Positions 35,961-47,844 are shown, numbered from the stretch's first letter. The stretch is 64,000 bases of DNA from Camelus bactrianus (GCF_048773025.1 NC_133547.1:45785004-45849003); one strand, 5' to 3'. Translations and numbers: made by a program. The notes: generated by a model not told the origin, from the sequence alone.

Positions 35961-36939
35961 CCCTTAAAAATGGCTTGCGTTTTTACAACCAAGTCTATCC
36001 TCGGTCCTCCCGCACCTCCCGCACTTTTCCTTGGCATTCGGAACATAGTGGAGGCGCCCCCGGAGCCGGGGGTGTCAGACTGTCGCTCCCTGAAAGCTGC
36101 GCCCCGCTCGGCTGGCCCCTGAGGTGACAGCGGAACTCTATGCTGGGACAAGGAGGCTCCGAAGCGCCCTGTGCGTTCATGGCTTTCCAGCAGCTGCAGC
36201 AGCGTGGAGTCAGCTTTTCCTGCCAGTTAATCCGCTGTTGCCACCCTGGGCCAGGGTGAACCCCTTTCTTCAAATGTGAAAACGAAAGGAGACGGGGCAT
36301 GTTAGACAACGCTAGGAAGTCTGGGGTGACCTAGTGCGGTCCCTACCCCCACTAAAGCGCCTGTCTCTCCTCATTCAAGGGCTGCCACTTTTTCCTTAAC
36401 ACTGGCCCCCGCCCCAACCCTCCCTTTTCCAGAGCTGGGATTCCCAGCCTCGGGTTTCTCCCTTCCCAGTTTCCTCTTGTTTCACTCTTCCTCTATCTCA
36501 GCTATGGACTTGCCCTTAGGCGGGGGAGTCAAGGCTGTACACTCCCTCCCTGTTTGGCCTCCCAAAATCTCTCTCCTTCAAGCTGCAACAGACGCTTGGA
36601 ACTTCCCATCTTATTGGCTAGTCTTCTCCCCTTAAATCCATCTGATTCCACACCCAATTCCTGTACTCCCAGGACCTGCTCCTGGCGTCGGCCTCCCTGT
36701 CGGCCCTTTTGTTCCAGAGAGCAGCACCAGAATGACCGCTGCCTAGCCGCTGGAATTCTGGGAACTCTGTTACCATGTGAGTAGGAAACTCCTCCCATGA
36801 ACTGGAGTCCCTGCAGTCCAAATAAACACGAACATGTTTGCCAGTTGTCAGACAGTGGAAATGTGCTTTATTGTTGCTGTCATTGCCACCATCCTCAGGT
36901 AGAGACCCCAAAACCACTCAAGGCGCTTGAACTACACTG

Positions 36940-36959
36940 TAAGAATTCATGAATTCTTA
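36940..36959. repeat. 20-bp perfect palindrome
   Basis: TAAGAATTCA followed by its exact reverse complement, containing two GAATTC sites. Lies in the spacer between the two genes. No function is implied. Confidence 0.9.
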
Positions 36960-37239
36960 AATTAGCCATGAAATTGTAAACGGTACCTGTAACAGGTGAA
37001 ATCTCTGGTACCAATGTCCTGGACCACTAAGCCTGCTACCTGTAGACATTCCCTGTCATCTGTAGATGTTGGGAACATAATAAGGCAGGTAGAGCGTGTA
37101 GCACAAAATGTGAGAAGATCAAGTTTCTCCTCTGCCTTGGGCTGGTAGGAACTCCGGCCAACTTGGAAAAATAGGATGGAGTCAGACCTTTAGGCCCTGG
37201 GGAGTCCCTGAAAGTTTTGGAGCTGGGAGGTGATTTAAC

Positions 37240-37420
37240 AGCAAACATTTCTCCAGCATTTACTATGAGCCAGACCCTGGGTTAAATGCATTACCTGCTT
37301 TAACTGAATCTTGCTGCTCTCCCTATCTTTACAGATGAGGAAACTGAGGCTCAGAGAAGATTAATGACTTTCCCAAGGACACACAGTAAGGGGCAGAACT
37401 GGGAGTTTAACCAAGGCTAA
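37240..37420 (-). repeat. MIR
   Basis: AGCATTTACTATGAGCCAGA, CAGATGAGGAAACTGAGGCT and AAGGACACACAGTAAGGGGC: well-preserved reverse MIR. Confidence 0.85.
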
Positions 37421-38869
37421 GTCGAAAATGCCACTCTTACTCTTTCAGGCAGGCTGGGCAGCCATGCTGCTGACGGACTGGCCAGCAGAAGCTGTCAACC
37501 CCCTCAGAAGCAGGGTAGAGGAAAGGACTGCCCAGGCACCTGGGGCTGGGAAATATCCCCCAGGTCAGAGTCACTAGGCATCAGGGAAGGAATAGTTCAC
37601 TAGGTCTTTCTTGGTTGGCTGCTCATCTGGCCAAAAAACTGCCCGTTCTTTCATTAAGAGAAATGCTGTGCTTCCATCAAGCACTTTTAGAAGCATCTAT
37701 TTTCCTGGTCTAGCAGACTTCGTGAATCAAAAGCAGCTCAGAAAGGCTGGACCTGCATTACATTAGGCCGATGGCCAAAAAGGGCATATTCATGTACTGA
37801 GGACTTGCCACCTGTGACCAGTGTTGAGAGGTCTGGTTTCATCTGCAGAGGATCATAGACTAGAAGGTTGGAAGGGAGGGCTCATCCATGTGGTATGGGC
37901 TGCTGCTCTTGCCAGCACATCACCCTCTGATACTCTGGCTCTGGTTCTTGCCAAGCTTGAACTACCCCCAGGAAGTTAAAGAATCCCGGAAAGAGAGCAA
38001 AACACTGCTCCTAATCCTGCATATGTGAAAATCGTCCTTGCCACATGCAGAAGTGGGCATTCACTTCATTTATATAAACACGGTGGGATTTGCACCAAGG
38101 GTGTAGGGGGGTAATCTTTATCCCATAATACTGTTTCCCTTTTTTAAATGTTCCCCAGCAGAAAAGAGAGTGTTTGGGGGAAAAAATAAGCAAAAATAAT
38201 ACATAACACCTAATATGGAACCATTCTGGGTACTCGAGAGATTAAACAGTCACATTTCAATGTCTGACCAAGCCAGCAGCTGAGAGAAGTCGATAAGGAT
38301 GCAGTAAATGGGGCTGGGGAGCAGAGGAAAACACACATTAAAGCCTTTGAAAGGCTTGTTTTAAATAGAAGAAAAACAAAAAGGAAGTACTTCCCTCTGC
38401 TTTTTACTTCCATCTAGTTCCTTTTGCATATTCTGTGAATTTTAAAGAATTACAGATAGGTTCCAACTAATGAACTATCTCTACTATGACTTTAATCATT
38501 CGATCATTCTTCTCCATTTGCAGATGTGGTGAACTCCTCCAAAACCTCCCGGCATTTGAGTTGTGCAGGGAACAGAGACGAGTGTACCGTCTGGTCTCAC
38601 TGAACAGGACCGTGTTCCTCCATCCTGGAGAATGCTTGCTGACTATTTCACGGCCAGGACAACATGACGTAGTTTAAGGAAGACAGCGCAGTCTTGCTGC
38701 CAAGACCAAGGAGAAGATTGTTTCTCCTTCTCCATCTGTTTCCTCTCACCACATCCTGTCCCCCCACACCCAACCCCACCCCCCACTGAAAAGCAAGCTA
38801 CATTCTGAATGTGCCTCTCAGGCCTCCAGGTCTGTGTGTTGATTCTGGGGGCATCACAGCCCTGACAGT

Positions 38870-41800
38870 CAGGGTAGATGTATATTTATTCTATCTTTTC
38901 AGCAGATGACAGTAAAGGGTCTTGAGAAAGGGGTGTTTTTATCACTGGTACAAAGGCACCATTTGGGCTGGGGGCGGGGTGTGATGATAAAGGCTGCAAT
39001 TCACCAACCCTGAGTTTAGCAGGCCTAAATCAGGGACTGAATTCCAGGCCCCCAGGGCACAGTTTCACAGACCGAGAGAGTGCCTGATTAAGTGAGGAGA
39101 AAGAAGGACAGTGGACTCCAGTCGATGTAAACAGCCATATTTTCAACATAATTTACTACAGGTCTCTGAAGTGTATATAAAACATTTTAGTGCAACATCT
39201 TACAAATAGTTTTCGTTTTAAAAAAACAAACAAACAAAAACAAATCAACAGCTCTCTACATCATGCACGGGTAGTCTGCTTACCCCACCTCTGTTTTGTT
39301 TTGTTTTGTTTCTTCAACAGTTAAAGCAGAGAAACCATTGTTTGGAAAAGAATACGAAAACTTGCTACAGAAACACCCTGGGGAAAGAGGGTGTGGTCGT
39401 ATCCATGTCTTGGAATGGGCCTAGCACAGTGTAGTTTTCCATTAATGCAATGACGGAGATGTAGGTAAGTCAAGAGAGCAGTCAGCAGCTTTCCTCTCCG
39501 GGTCTCAGAGGACGAAAGCTCCAGCAGGCAGCGTGCAATGAGGTCTCCCAGCCACTGGAGGACACCATTACCACTCATCGGACGCCACATTTCCATAGGA
39601 ATGGCCAAAAAAAGAAGGTCCTGGGGATTTTCACAGAAAGCTGAAAAGCTTACCCTTTGACGGTATCCCCTGGCCTAATAGAAAATGCACAGCAAAAAAA
39701 AAAAAAAAAAAGCAATTATTAAAATACTGTTTTCGGTTTCTTTTTTTTTCCCTTTCGAATCCTCTGCGACCTCTTCGCTCACTTATGCGCAGCACCAGCT
39801 TTTCTACACGTGTGAACCAATTCAAACTCAAATCTTCATTACACATCCCAGTTCCAGCCAGCCCTCCGGCATCTTTCCATTCAGATGGAAGGAAAGTACG
39901 TCCTCTTCCTGCCTTGACTCAGTCTATACATTAGGGGCCAGCAACTTCCCACTGAAGCCCATAGCCCTGAAATGAAGAAATGGGGCCCAAGACGGCCTTC
40001 TTCCCTCACCACCGCTTCTGTACCGTACCTCTAAAGCATTGATGCAGCATAAGAAATGGGCATGAGCATGTGAGGCATCAGTGGGGTTAAGGTGGCTGTG
40101 TCTACACGTCTCATCTGGGAGGGAGGGAAGGCAGGCTACGGAAGGCCCTCTGAAAATGGCCAGACGATTGCCTTGCTGCCCCTCGGCTGTGACACAGCAA
40201 AGCACCTGCACGCCCGCAGATCCCGGCAGGGCTCAGCACCCATGTGGCCTGGAATCCCACAGCCTCTCCTGGAGTCTGTTCAGTCTCAGAACAGGGTTTC
40301 ACCACAATCTCTCTGGTTCGACTTCATTCTAGAGTCCCTGGTGGCTTTTTCCGTAAGTGGGAACTCCCTTGGGATTCAAGATGCACGGTCATAAGGAAGG
40401 GAGATGGCACTCTTGGCCAGCAAACTACGGCAAAGCGAGGGCGTAAAAACATCTTCACGGCGTGAGCAAAAGGAAACACTTGCAACCGGTGATGCTCCGG
40501 GGGAGCCAAGCATCTTGCCTATGAGTGTAAAATAACAGGTGACATTAGCCCTTGCTGGGCCCTAAGAGGCTTTCAAATAAAAAGCCGCCATGACAATGAA
40601 CAACCAAATCACCTCAAACCACAAACAAGATCTAAGAAAGGGAAGGGCAAAAAGTCCATAGACAAAGACATGTGATCACTTTCTGCTGAGACAAGGTAAT
40701 CCAAAAGGATTACAAAGGGTTGCTTCTGGGCCTCTCCTGGGCAGGCATCCTTATGGCAGTGAGACGCAGGTCAAACGGTGAAGAAGAAAGACATCAATAC
40801 CTTTGGGAAAAATCAAATTGTGAAGAAGCAGAAAAATCTAGTCTTCATAGTTCCAGGAAGGCAGTCATTCCTCCCTGTTCTCCAACTCCAAGCTCTGGAA
40901 GCCCCGCTTCCGCTGCTGACTGTCCCCATCTTCAAGGACCTTAGTTGTCAGCCAGCCCCAGTGCCCCCTGACAGTGTATGCGGTGGCTGCTTGGGCCCCG
41001 TGTGTTCGGTTCAGTGCTGTCCCCTTTCCAGGCTCACTGGCCACTTTCCCTTAAGAATTTGGCAAAGCACCTTAAAATAGAAGCCCACCTGCTCCCAGTT
41101 ACCAGTTAGAGACTGCCCTTGCAGAACGGACCAAGCCAATGACCAGCCTTTTTCCTTCCTTCACTAACCATTGGCTTTGATCAATCTGAAAGTCAATAGC
41201 TGCTAAAGGCAGCCCTCTGCCCACTTCAGCTTGCAAAGTGTGTGCTGTTTGGAGCTTCTGATCTGTTCTCCAACAAAGTCTGCTTATTTTTTGGCAAGGT
41301 TGGGATGAAGCCTATTGCCTCCCCAACAGGCTAGACTGAGAACTCTCTACTCCTAATGGGGTTATGTAGGATTTATCTTGTACATACACAGTTCTTTGAA
41401 GCAAAATTCAACACTTTCATCTTGACTACAAAGTGGTTCCAACAACTCCAGCTGAGGGAAAAGATAAGATACAAATTGGACCCACGCTACACATAATTTT
41501 CAAGTCTCGTTAAGGAAGTAAAAAACATTTGGGTATATTTTGACCCATGGGTGGCATTTTCAAGTGTGCAAAAACAAAAAGTCTTGGAAGAGATTCTTTT
41601 GCACTATAAAGTTCGTCCTTCCATCTGCTATCAGTTATATTTAAGAGAAACTTGTCCACAACATAATGGAATCCAAAAGGGTAAACCAAAGGGATTGAAA
41701 AAAGAGTCCCAAAGACTTACAAAGAATCAGAACCCCTGTAACATCTATCTGAGAATACTATATAAATCAGCGAGTAGATATGGCACTGGGAGCTACTCAC

Positions 41801-42049
41801 CAGATAACCAAAAACAAAAACAAGAAACTTAATTCTGCAGGATGGTGGCATCTGCTCAAAAATAGCTAACCAACCAAGACTGCCACCTAGAGGCAGTCTG
41901 TCTCTGACCGATCGGAGACTTGGAACACTTCTTAAGTCTGACCATGTTCTGCCAGAGTGTCCCAGAGGTCAGGTGCTGTCCGATCGCAGAGCAAGAGGCA
42001 GCAGGGAGAGCCTCAGCTCCTCCGTGGCTGATGACCACTGGGGACGCCC
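38870..42049 (-). other. IGSF3: IGSF3 3' untranslated region
   Basis: Sequence after the IGSF3 stop codon with no further exon and almost no interspersed repeats, as expected of a long conserved 3' UTR. Human IGSF3 has a 3' UTR of roughly 3 kb, which would end in this area. The right edge is certain. The left edge rests on a poly(A) signal at 38885-38890 and could instead lie near 39.15 kb, where human-based spacing would also place it. Confidence 0.6.
38885..38890 (-). promoter_or_regulatory. IGSF3: candidate IGSF3 poly(A) signal AATAAA
   Basis: A canonical AATAAA on the minus strand about 3.16 kb after the IGSF3 stop. A GT-containing stretch (CTGTCAGGGCTGTGATG) follows a short distance downstream, as a poly(A) site requires. 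Other signals further upstream cannot be excluded. Confidence 0.45.
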
Positions 42050-42300
42050 TTAGTCTATGGCTCCTGGGTGGATACTGAGCACAGGGGGCTCCAGGCAAGT
42101 AGGGGAGTAGTTGAGGTGTGGTTCCTTGATCCACAACAGAGGCACCCCATTCTTCCCATCAGAGTTCTTGCTGGAGTTCCGGCTCTTGAAGCGCACCAGC
42201 AGGATGGTGATGATAAGGATGCCAAAGATGGGGAAAGGGTAGAAGAAGACGAAGTAGAAGAGTGCATCATTGGAGCAGATGATGGACTGCAGGGTAGAAC
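42050..42300 (-). CDS. IGSF3: IGSF3 terminal exon, coding part (transmembrane and tail)
   Basis: Coding part of the last IGSF3 exon. The acceptor (TCCTTTTCAG) is at 42301-42302 and the stop codon TAA at 42052-42050. Spliced to the previous exon it reads LDTSSTLQSIICSNDALF. A single membrane segment follows (YFVFFYPFPIFGILIITILLV), then a basic stop-transfer sequence (RFKSRN) and a cytoplasmic tail of about 40 residues ending VLSIHPGAID. This matches the C-terminus of human IGSF3 as remembered. IGSF3 is a type I membrane protein of the EWI group (with PTGFRN, IGSF8, CD101), reported to associate with tetraspanin TSPAN7 and to be mutated in lacrimal duct defects. Confidence 0.96.
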
Positions 42301-44110
42301 CTGAAAAGGACCAAGAGAGAGACAAGACCATGAGGACTGAGAATCTGGGCAGCTGCTCGTTCTGAAGACCTCAGCCAACCCCATGGAGGCCACTTGGGGG
42401 AATTCTCGCACCCGTCCTATCCTTCCCCCCTGCCACTAATGGAAGGGAGACCACCCTTGCATTCTTGTTCTCATAACAGCACCTCTTGCAATTCGCAGCC
42501 AGAAGTCCAAACAAAGCCATGCTTCCATTTCCCACTGTGAGTCAGTGTTACTGTCTGGAAGGCCACATGAGAAAATGTAATTTATTGATTGTGAACTCAA
42601 CTACATCTGGGATGCTAAAGAAGCAGACCCCACTTCAGCCTGAACCTCCTTCCCAGCTGTATTTTACACGTCCCTTTGCACGTAGATCTACTGCCAATGT
42701 CCTTTTTTGGGACAGAACATACATTCTCTGCCCACCAGCTTCTGAGAGCTGTTTGACCAGAAATGATGCTTGCTCGATTAATGTTATCAATTAAATGTCA
42801 TCATTGAACTCTGACAAATGTCTGCAGTGTATCTGTGGCTGCACAGCACCCAGTGTTAGTTATTCCTGGATACAGAGGAGAATGAAACCTCATCCCCTCG
42901 ACCTCAACCTTGTCGAGGACTGCTCTGTGACAGGAGGCTGGCCTCTGGGAGGCTGCATTTTCTCTGTAAAATAAGGCTGCTGGATGATCACTGTGTTCTA
43001 CAAAGCTTACTAAATTTGGACAGCCACAGTGGGCAGATAAAATGTGGTCTAAACACCTGCCCTGGTACTTTTGGACAATGGGTAGTTCAGCAGATCCTTA
43101 GGGAGTCTGAGTACAATTTAGGGGTTTTTTTTGGCTTTTTGTTCTACTGCACAGCTGCTGCTTATTACTAAGAAAATTTAACTTACAGTAAAATTATTAG
43201 ATTTCCAAAGTCTATGAAATTGCTGACAGTCAACCACTTTTGACCAACAAAACCTCAATTTCATAGGGTTCTCTCTAATAAACAGGAGGTTGTCAAAGAA
43301 AAGAAAAAGCTGACAAAACCCAAAATTATCTGATAAAATGTTTTGATTGAAAATAAATGGACATTTCTAGCCAATTTTTTAAAAAATTTCTGCATCACAG
43401 GCTAATTCTACTAGAATAAACACCATTTTCAGTCTGATAGCATACACATTTTGACAGAAGGTCAACCAAGACTGTCTTGTTAGAACACACAATGCAGGTC
43501 AGCAAGTATTTCCTCCAGTCTCTGCTCATGAGTCCCTCGGTATGATGAAGATTCTGAGTTCTGGACCATTCTGTAGCAACAGCTGATGGCTAACAGAGTT
43601 GCCACTAAGCTCTTCCCAGATGCACAATAACATCACTGCCCTTCTAAGCTGGTCTTCTCAACTAACCATGCAAAATCCACCAAATCCTCCAAAATAAAAA
43701 TGACCCAGGAACCTGAGAAAAAGAGAATGGCAGTGAGGTACTCAGACTTCATTTTGTTTTTTTCTCTCTCTCATGTTGCTAATTCACTAAAGAGAGACTC
43801 AGCTGGATATTCTAATGAGTAACAAAGTAACATCTAACAATATGCGTGTATAATGAAATCTTACTAAAATACAATCTGGCAGAGCATCAAGTTTATTATA
43901 AAGACTAGAGGGTATATTATCACTTTAATTCCTGCTCTTCTTCTTTGCAAGGGCAATCAAGGGTCAGTTATATAAACTGGTATGTCAAATCCTAAACGCC
44001 CATAACAGGTAAGAAAATTGCTTATGAATTCACCATCAAGCTCTGAGTTTATCTTTCAGACAGCTGGACTCAACAGTGACATCTTTCTCCTGAAAACTGG
44101 CAAAACTCAC
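42301..44110 (-). other. IGSF3: IGSF3 last intron
   Basis: Intron of 1.8 kb with GT-AG borders between the last Ig exon and the terminal exon. No interspersed repeat is recognised. Confidence 0.85.
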
Positions 44111-44593
44111 TTGTGTCCAGAACACGGATGCCGATGGGGGCTGACTCCTCCTCTGTCAACCGGTACCATTCCTTCTGAGGGCTGGGCAGCCACTCCTCCA
44201 CGCGGCAGGAGTAGTTCCCCGTGTCCTGAGGGCTTGCCTGCAGCACTGTGAGCCGGTAGAGCAGCGGGGAGAGCCTCTGGAAGCGAAGCCTGCCCTCCCA
44301 GGGGCTGCCCTCTGGGCCAAAGACAGCATCGGGGCCCACGCTCAGCAGGGCTGTCCGCTCTGTTGGGTCTTCTTCCTCCTCCTCCTCGTCCTCCCCCTCC
44401 TCCTCTTCCTCCTCTCCATCTTCCAGGCCAAGGCCACCGCTTTTCCCTCTAGCCTTAGTCCTCAGGGAGTACCAGGCTACAGCAAAGCGGGAGTCCTGGC
44501 TGGAGCGAGACACGATGCTACAATCCAGCTGGAAAGCTGCCTTCTCAGACACTGTGGCATTGGGGACCACTGTGTCCACCTGCAGGGCAGCAT
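44111..44593 (-). CDS. IGSF3: IGSF3 exon, last Ig V-set domain
   Basis: Exon of 483 bp, acceptor TCTCTCCCAG and donor ACACAA|GTGAGT, phase 1 at both ends. It encodes the membrane-proximal V-set domain: DAALQVDTVVPNATVSEKAAF, the first cysteine in LDCSIVS, the core tryptophan in VAWYSL, the DTGNYSC motif with the second cysteine, then the family motif VEEWLPSPQKEWYRL and IGIRVLDT. Sequons are NAT and NYS. Between the sheets lies an acidic stretch of 19 residues (44367-44423, almost all Glu with three Asp and two Gly) followed by DPTERTALL. Human IGSF3 has an acidic insert at the same place, but its composition differs. The exon is longer than its neighbours because of this insert. Confidence 0.96.
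44367..44423 (-). repeat. IGSF3: acidic-codon tandem tract in IGSF3
   Basis: 57 nt of nearly pure GAG/GAA codons with three GAC/GAT and two glycine codons, inside the last Ig exon. In frame, so it adds 19 acidic residues to the domain. Triplet purity suggests replication slippage. Confidence 0.9.
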
Positions 44594-44635
44594 CTGGGAG
44601 AGACAAGGCTGTTTTAATTTCTGCTCAAAACAACC

Positions 44636-45139
44636 TAAAGATACATACACCCCAATGTTCACAGCAGCAATATTTATAACAGGACAGGGAAGCAACTTAA
44701 ATGTTCACTGACAGATGACTGGATAAAGATGTAGTGTATATATACAATGGAATACTACTCAGCCATAAAAAAGAATGAAATAATGCCATTTGCACATGGA
44801 TGGACCTAGAGATTATCACACTAAGTGAAGTAAGTCAGACAGAAAGACAAATATCAGATGATATCACTTATATGTGGAATCAAAAAAAAACTGACACAAA
44901 TGAACTTATTTACAAAACAGAAACAGACTCACAGACATAGAAAACAAACTTACAGTTACCAAAGGGGAAAGGGGAAGGCAGGATAAATTAGGAGTTTGAG
45001 ATTTGCAGATACAAACTACTATATATAAAATAGATAAACAACAAGGTCCCACTGTATAGCACAGGGAGCTATATTCAACATCTTGTAATAACCTATAATG
45101 AAGAATATGAAAAAGGATATGTGTATGTGTGTGTGTATA

Positions 45140-45202
<63 letters not shown>

Positions 45203-45285
45203 GAATCACTATGCTGTACACCAGGAACTAACACAACATTGTGAATCAACTATACTTCAATTAAGGGAAAAAAAAAAACAAAAAA
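44636..45285 (+). mobile_element. 5'-truncated L1 next to an IGSF3 splice acceptor
   Basis: Begins AAAGATACATACACCCCAAT, parallel to 54040-54060, and ends at CTATACTTCAATTAAGGG plus an A run. It is antisense to IGSF3, and its truncated end lies about 42 nt upstream of the acceptor at 44594. It contains a (GT)n(AT)n microsatellite. Confidence 0.88.
45121..45200. repeat. (TG)n(TA)n microsatellite inside L1
   Basis: Alternating TGTG/TATG followed by about 26 TA units. Likely grown from the TATATG part of the L1 tail and length-variable. Confidence 0.9.
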
Positions 45286-45289
45286 CCTA

Positions 45290-45432
45290 GGCAGGGAGGA
45301 TATAGCTCAAATGGTAGAGCACAGGCTTAGCACACATGAGGTCCTGGGTTCAATACCCAGTACCTCCTCTAAAAATAAATCAATAAATAAATTACCTTCC
45401 CCCAAAAAATAATGAAAAAAAATTTTTAATTA
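45290..45432 (+). repeat. camelid SINE inserted in an L1 tail
   Basis: GGATATAGCTCAAATGGTAG, GAGGTCCTGGGTTCAATACC and CAGTACCTCCTCTAAAAATA, with an A/T-rich tail. It sits in the poly(A) of the L1 to its left. Confidence 0.88.
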
Positions 45433-45439
45433 AAAAAAA

Positions 45440-45720
45440 ATCTAACAACCTAAATGTCCACCACTACATATGTTCCAGTAATATAGTAATACACAAGAAA
45501 ATTCTATGCATCTATTGAAAGGAATGAGAGGGTGCTATATGCAGGGATATGGAAAGAGATTAGAGAAAAACAGTCAGAGTACAGAACACTGTACTCTGCG
45601 TATCATCGTGTGGAAGAAAACAGAAAATACGTTTTATTCTGACAGACCATTCTGCTTATACTTGCGTGGAGTATCTGTGGAGCAATTCACAGGACGCTGG
45701 TAACAGGATGCTTATAGGAA
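45440..45720 (+). repeat. old L1 fragment
   Basis: ACAACCTAAATGTCCACCAC and TGCATCTATTGAAAGGAATG resemble an older L1 3' region. Confidence 0.5.
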
Positions 45721-45769
45721 CGCGGGGAGGGAGGGAGGGACACTTATCCTCACTGTAACCCCTTTGCAG

Positions 45770-46180
45770 GGTTTAAAGAGTGTCCCCCAACATTCATGAC
45801 CATGTGGACCCTCCGTGTTTCCTTAATTGGAAACAGGGTCTTCACAGAGGCAACTAGTTAAGATGCACGCACAGTGGATTTTCGGCAGGTCTACACATAA
45901 GAGAAGAAGGCACAGAGACATGAGGAGAGGGACACAGGACATGGGAAGACGGAGGCAGAGACTGGCGTGATGCAGCTACAAGCCAGGGACACCTGGGGCC
46001 ACGAGGAGCTGGAGGAGGCAAGGAAGGACTCCTCCCTAGAGCCTGCAGGGGGAGCATGGCCCTGATGATACTTTGATTTCACACGTCTCGCCTCCAGAAC
46101 TGGAAGAGAGAAAGTTTCTGTTGTTTTAAGCTGCAGAGTTGGTGCCAATCTGTTATGGTGGCCCTGAGAAACAGATCACC
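45770..46180 (+). mobile_element. MaLR-type LTR fossil (MLT1-like)
   Basis: Old solo LTR: GACGGAGGCAGAGACTGGCG, GTGATGCAGCTACAAGCCAG, CTCGCCTCCAGAACTGGAAG and TTTCTGTTGTTTTAAGCTGC follow the MLT1-like order. No internal part is seen. Well diverged, so old. Confidence 0.75.
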
Positions 46181-47844
46181 CCCTCAACAGCTTTTGAATT
46201 TAAACTGTGTATGTGGAGATTGTTACCTATACCACAGGGAGCCCAAAGAGGTAACTATTCTCTAAGGACTAAAGCCAAACAACAGACAATAAACCTGAAA
46301 GGGTTCCTTACCCTGAGCATGGACCCCCCAGGATGACAGAGTGTCCTCCTGACTGAGGTGGGAGACACAGAACAGCCCTGGAGAGATACCTGAGCTGGTG
46401 AGTCACATTGCACAGACACCACCAGACAGCTGTATCTGTTTCTCTGTTTTGCGGTTTTGGCTCCTTGGGGTAGGTTGGAAACAAATAATTCACTCCCTAC
46501 CTCCTAAAAGGCCTCCCTTTGGTTCTGCTTATGAAATGCTCATGAAAGATGCCACGGTAGCATCCACAGAAGCAGAGACCCACTCGGATTCTACTTGGAT
46601 GACGACCAAACAGGAGCACTTTCCAAGCATTGCCCTGGGCTTTCAATGAATTGGCTAATGTTGCTTGCAGGTGAACACAAAGCTGGAGTTGCCACCGCTT
46701 TTGTGGGGCTCTCCCAGGCCCCTCCACGTCCCCCTCGGCACATTTGGAATTTCATGTGCACCGCTGGACACCGAGACTTAGGAACCGGCCACAGGGGTGG
46801 GCAGAGAGAACCAGCCCGGCTCTCATGGGGGACAGGAAGAGGCTGGAGGGGTGGCGGGCAGAGACCGCAGGACATTCAGTTCCCTGGAAGGGCCCCCGCC
46901 ATCTTTTCTCCCTTTACTGTCGTCTCGTCTAAAGCTTACAATTTTTCGGGGCTCCTGCAAGCGCCTTATCTACATTAATGACTCGATACAAGTTTTTTGA
47001 ATGAAATTAATTCCTACCTTCTCACAACCCTCCTCCCCTGAACACACCTCTCTACCAATTGGGTTCCTCGTGTCTGTCCCCTTCTAGAAGAGGCCGATCC
47101 ATCTCCCTGGTTGGACTTTGACACTCTTCCCTTCCTTTTCCATGGGTAGGCCCCAAGAAAAAATTTGCCCCTACCCCTTCCTGATGTCATGGGCTGATGC
47201 TCCCATGCTGTGACCTTGACCAACGACTCTGGCTGTGAGGCATGTAGTTCTCTCTTCCCCAGTCCTATGAGACAGACACAACTACTAATCTACTCAGCTA
47301 CAGTCTCACCCAGTTCTAATGTTTCATACTTTGGTCGCCGCTGAACAATGCAAGCGATTCTTAACCTAACTCTTATAGTTCTGTTATTTCACGTCTTCTG
47401 TATGTTCAACTGACGCCTCAGAAGCAAGGCTTTGAGGTACATGCACATAACAAATGTTAGGCAACCAGTAAAAACGTGGCCGTGAAATGTCTTCAGTGAT
47501 GTGGGGAAAAGGCTCACAAAAGAATGCTGGGCGGGGAGAAAAAATCACAGGAAACAGTGAGATCATGACTTTGCTGAGAGAGAGAGAGAGAGTCTGAGGA
47601 TATGTAAGCAGTGAGATTACAGATAACTTTCCTTTTCAAAACTATACTTTTCTGTTTTCCAAATGCTTTGTTATTAGCATGATGATCTTAGATAATCAGG
47701 GAAGGCAGGCAGGCGGGCAGGCGGGCTGGCTGAGCCAGGCTACTCAATTGTCTGAACACAAGGCTGACACAGGGTTGCAGACTGAAGGGCCACGATGTGA
47801 GCACACAGGGTGGTGGGCAGGAGACGCGGTGACCACCCCAGTCC

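Larger units (their letters stand above)
35090..36120. promoter_or_regulatory. CpG island over the CD58 promoter
   Basis: About 1 kb of sequence very rich in G+C and CpG, in contrast to the AT-rich introns around it. It covers the CD58 start codon at 35770, extends into intron 1 and reaches upstream beyond 36000. This is the pattern of an unmethylated CpG-island promoter. Long open frames occur here on both strands but are explained by base composition. Confidence 0.85.
36121..38869. other. CD58-IGSF3 intergenic region
   Basis: Short spacer between the CD58 promoter and the IGSF3 3' end. Apart from one MIR (about 37240-37420) and a 20-bp palindrome near 36950 I see no repeat or gene. Human has a spacer of similar size between these genes. 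Confidence 0.6.

Noticed and set aside
35528-36127. 199-codon plus-strand frame and 202-codon minus-strand frame over the CpG island
   Set aside because: Composition is CpG-rich with Ala/Arg/Pro/Gly runs, no domain, and the real CD58 start lies within. Treated as chance frames.
42055-42411. 118-codon minus-strand frame
   Set aside because: It is the terminal IGSF3 exon read in a different frame and continues into the intron.
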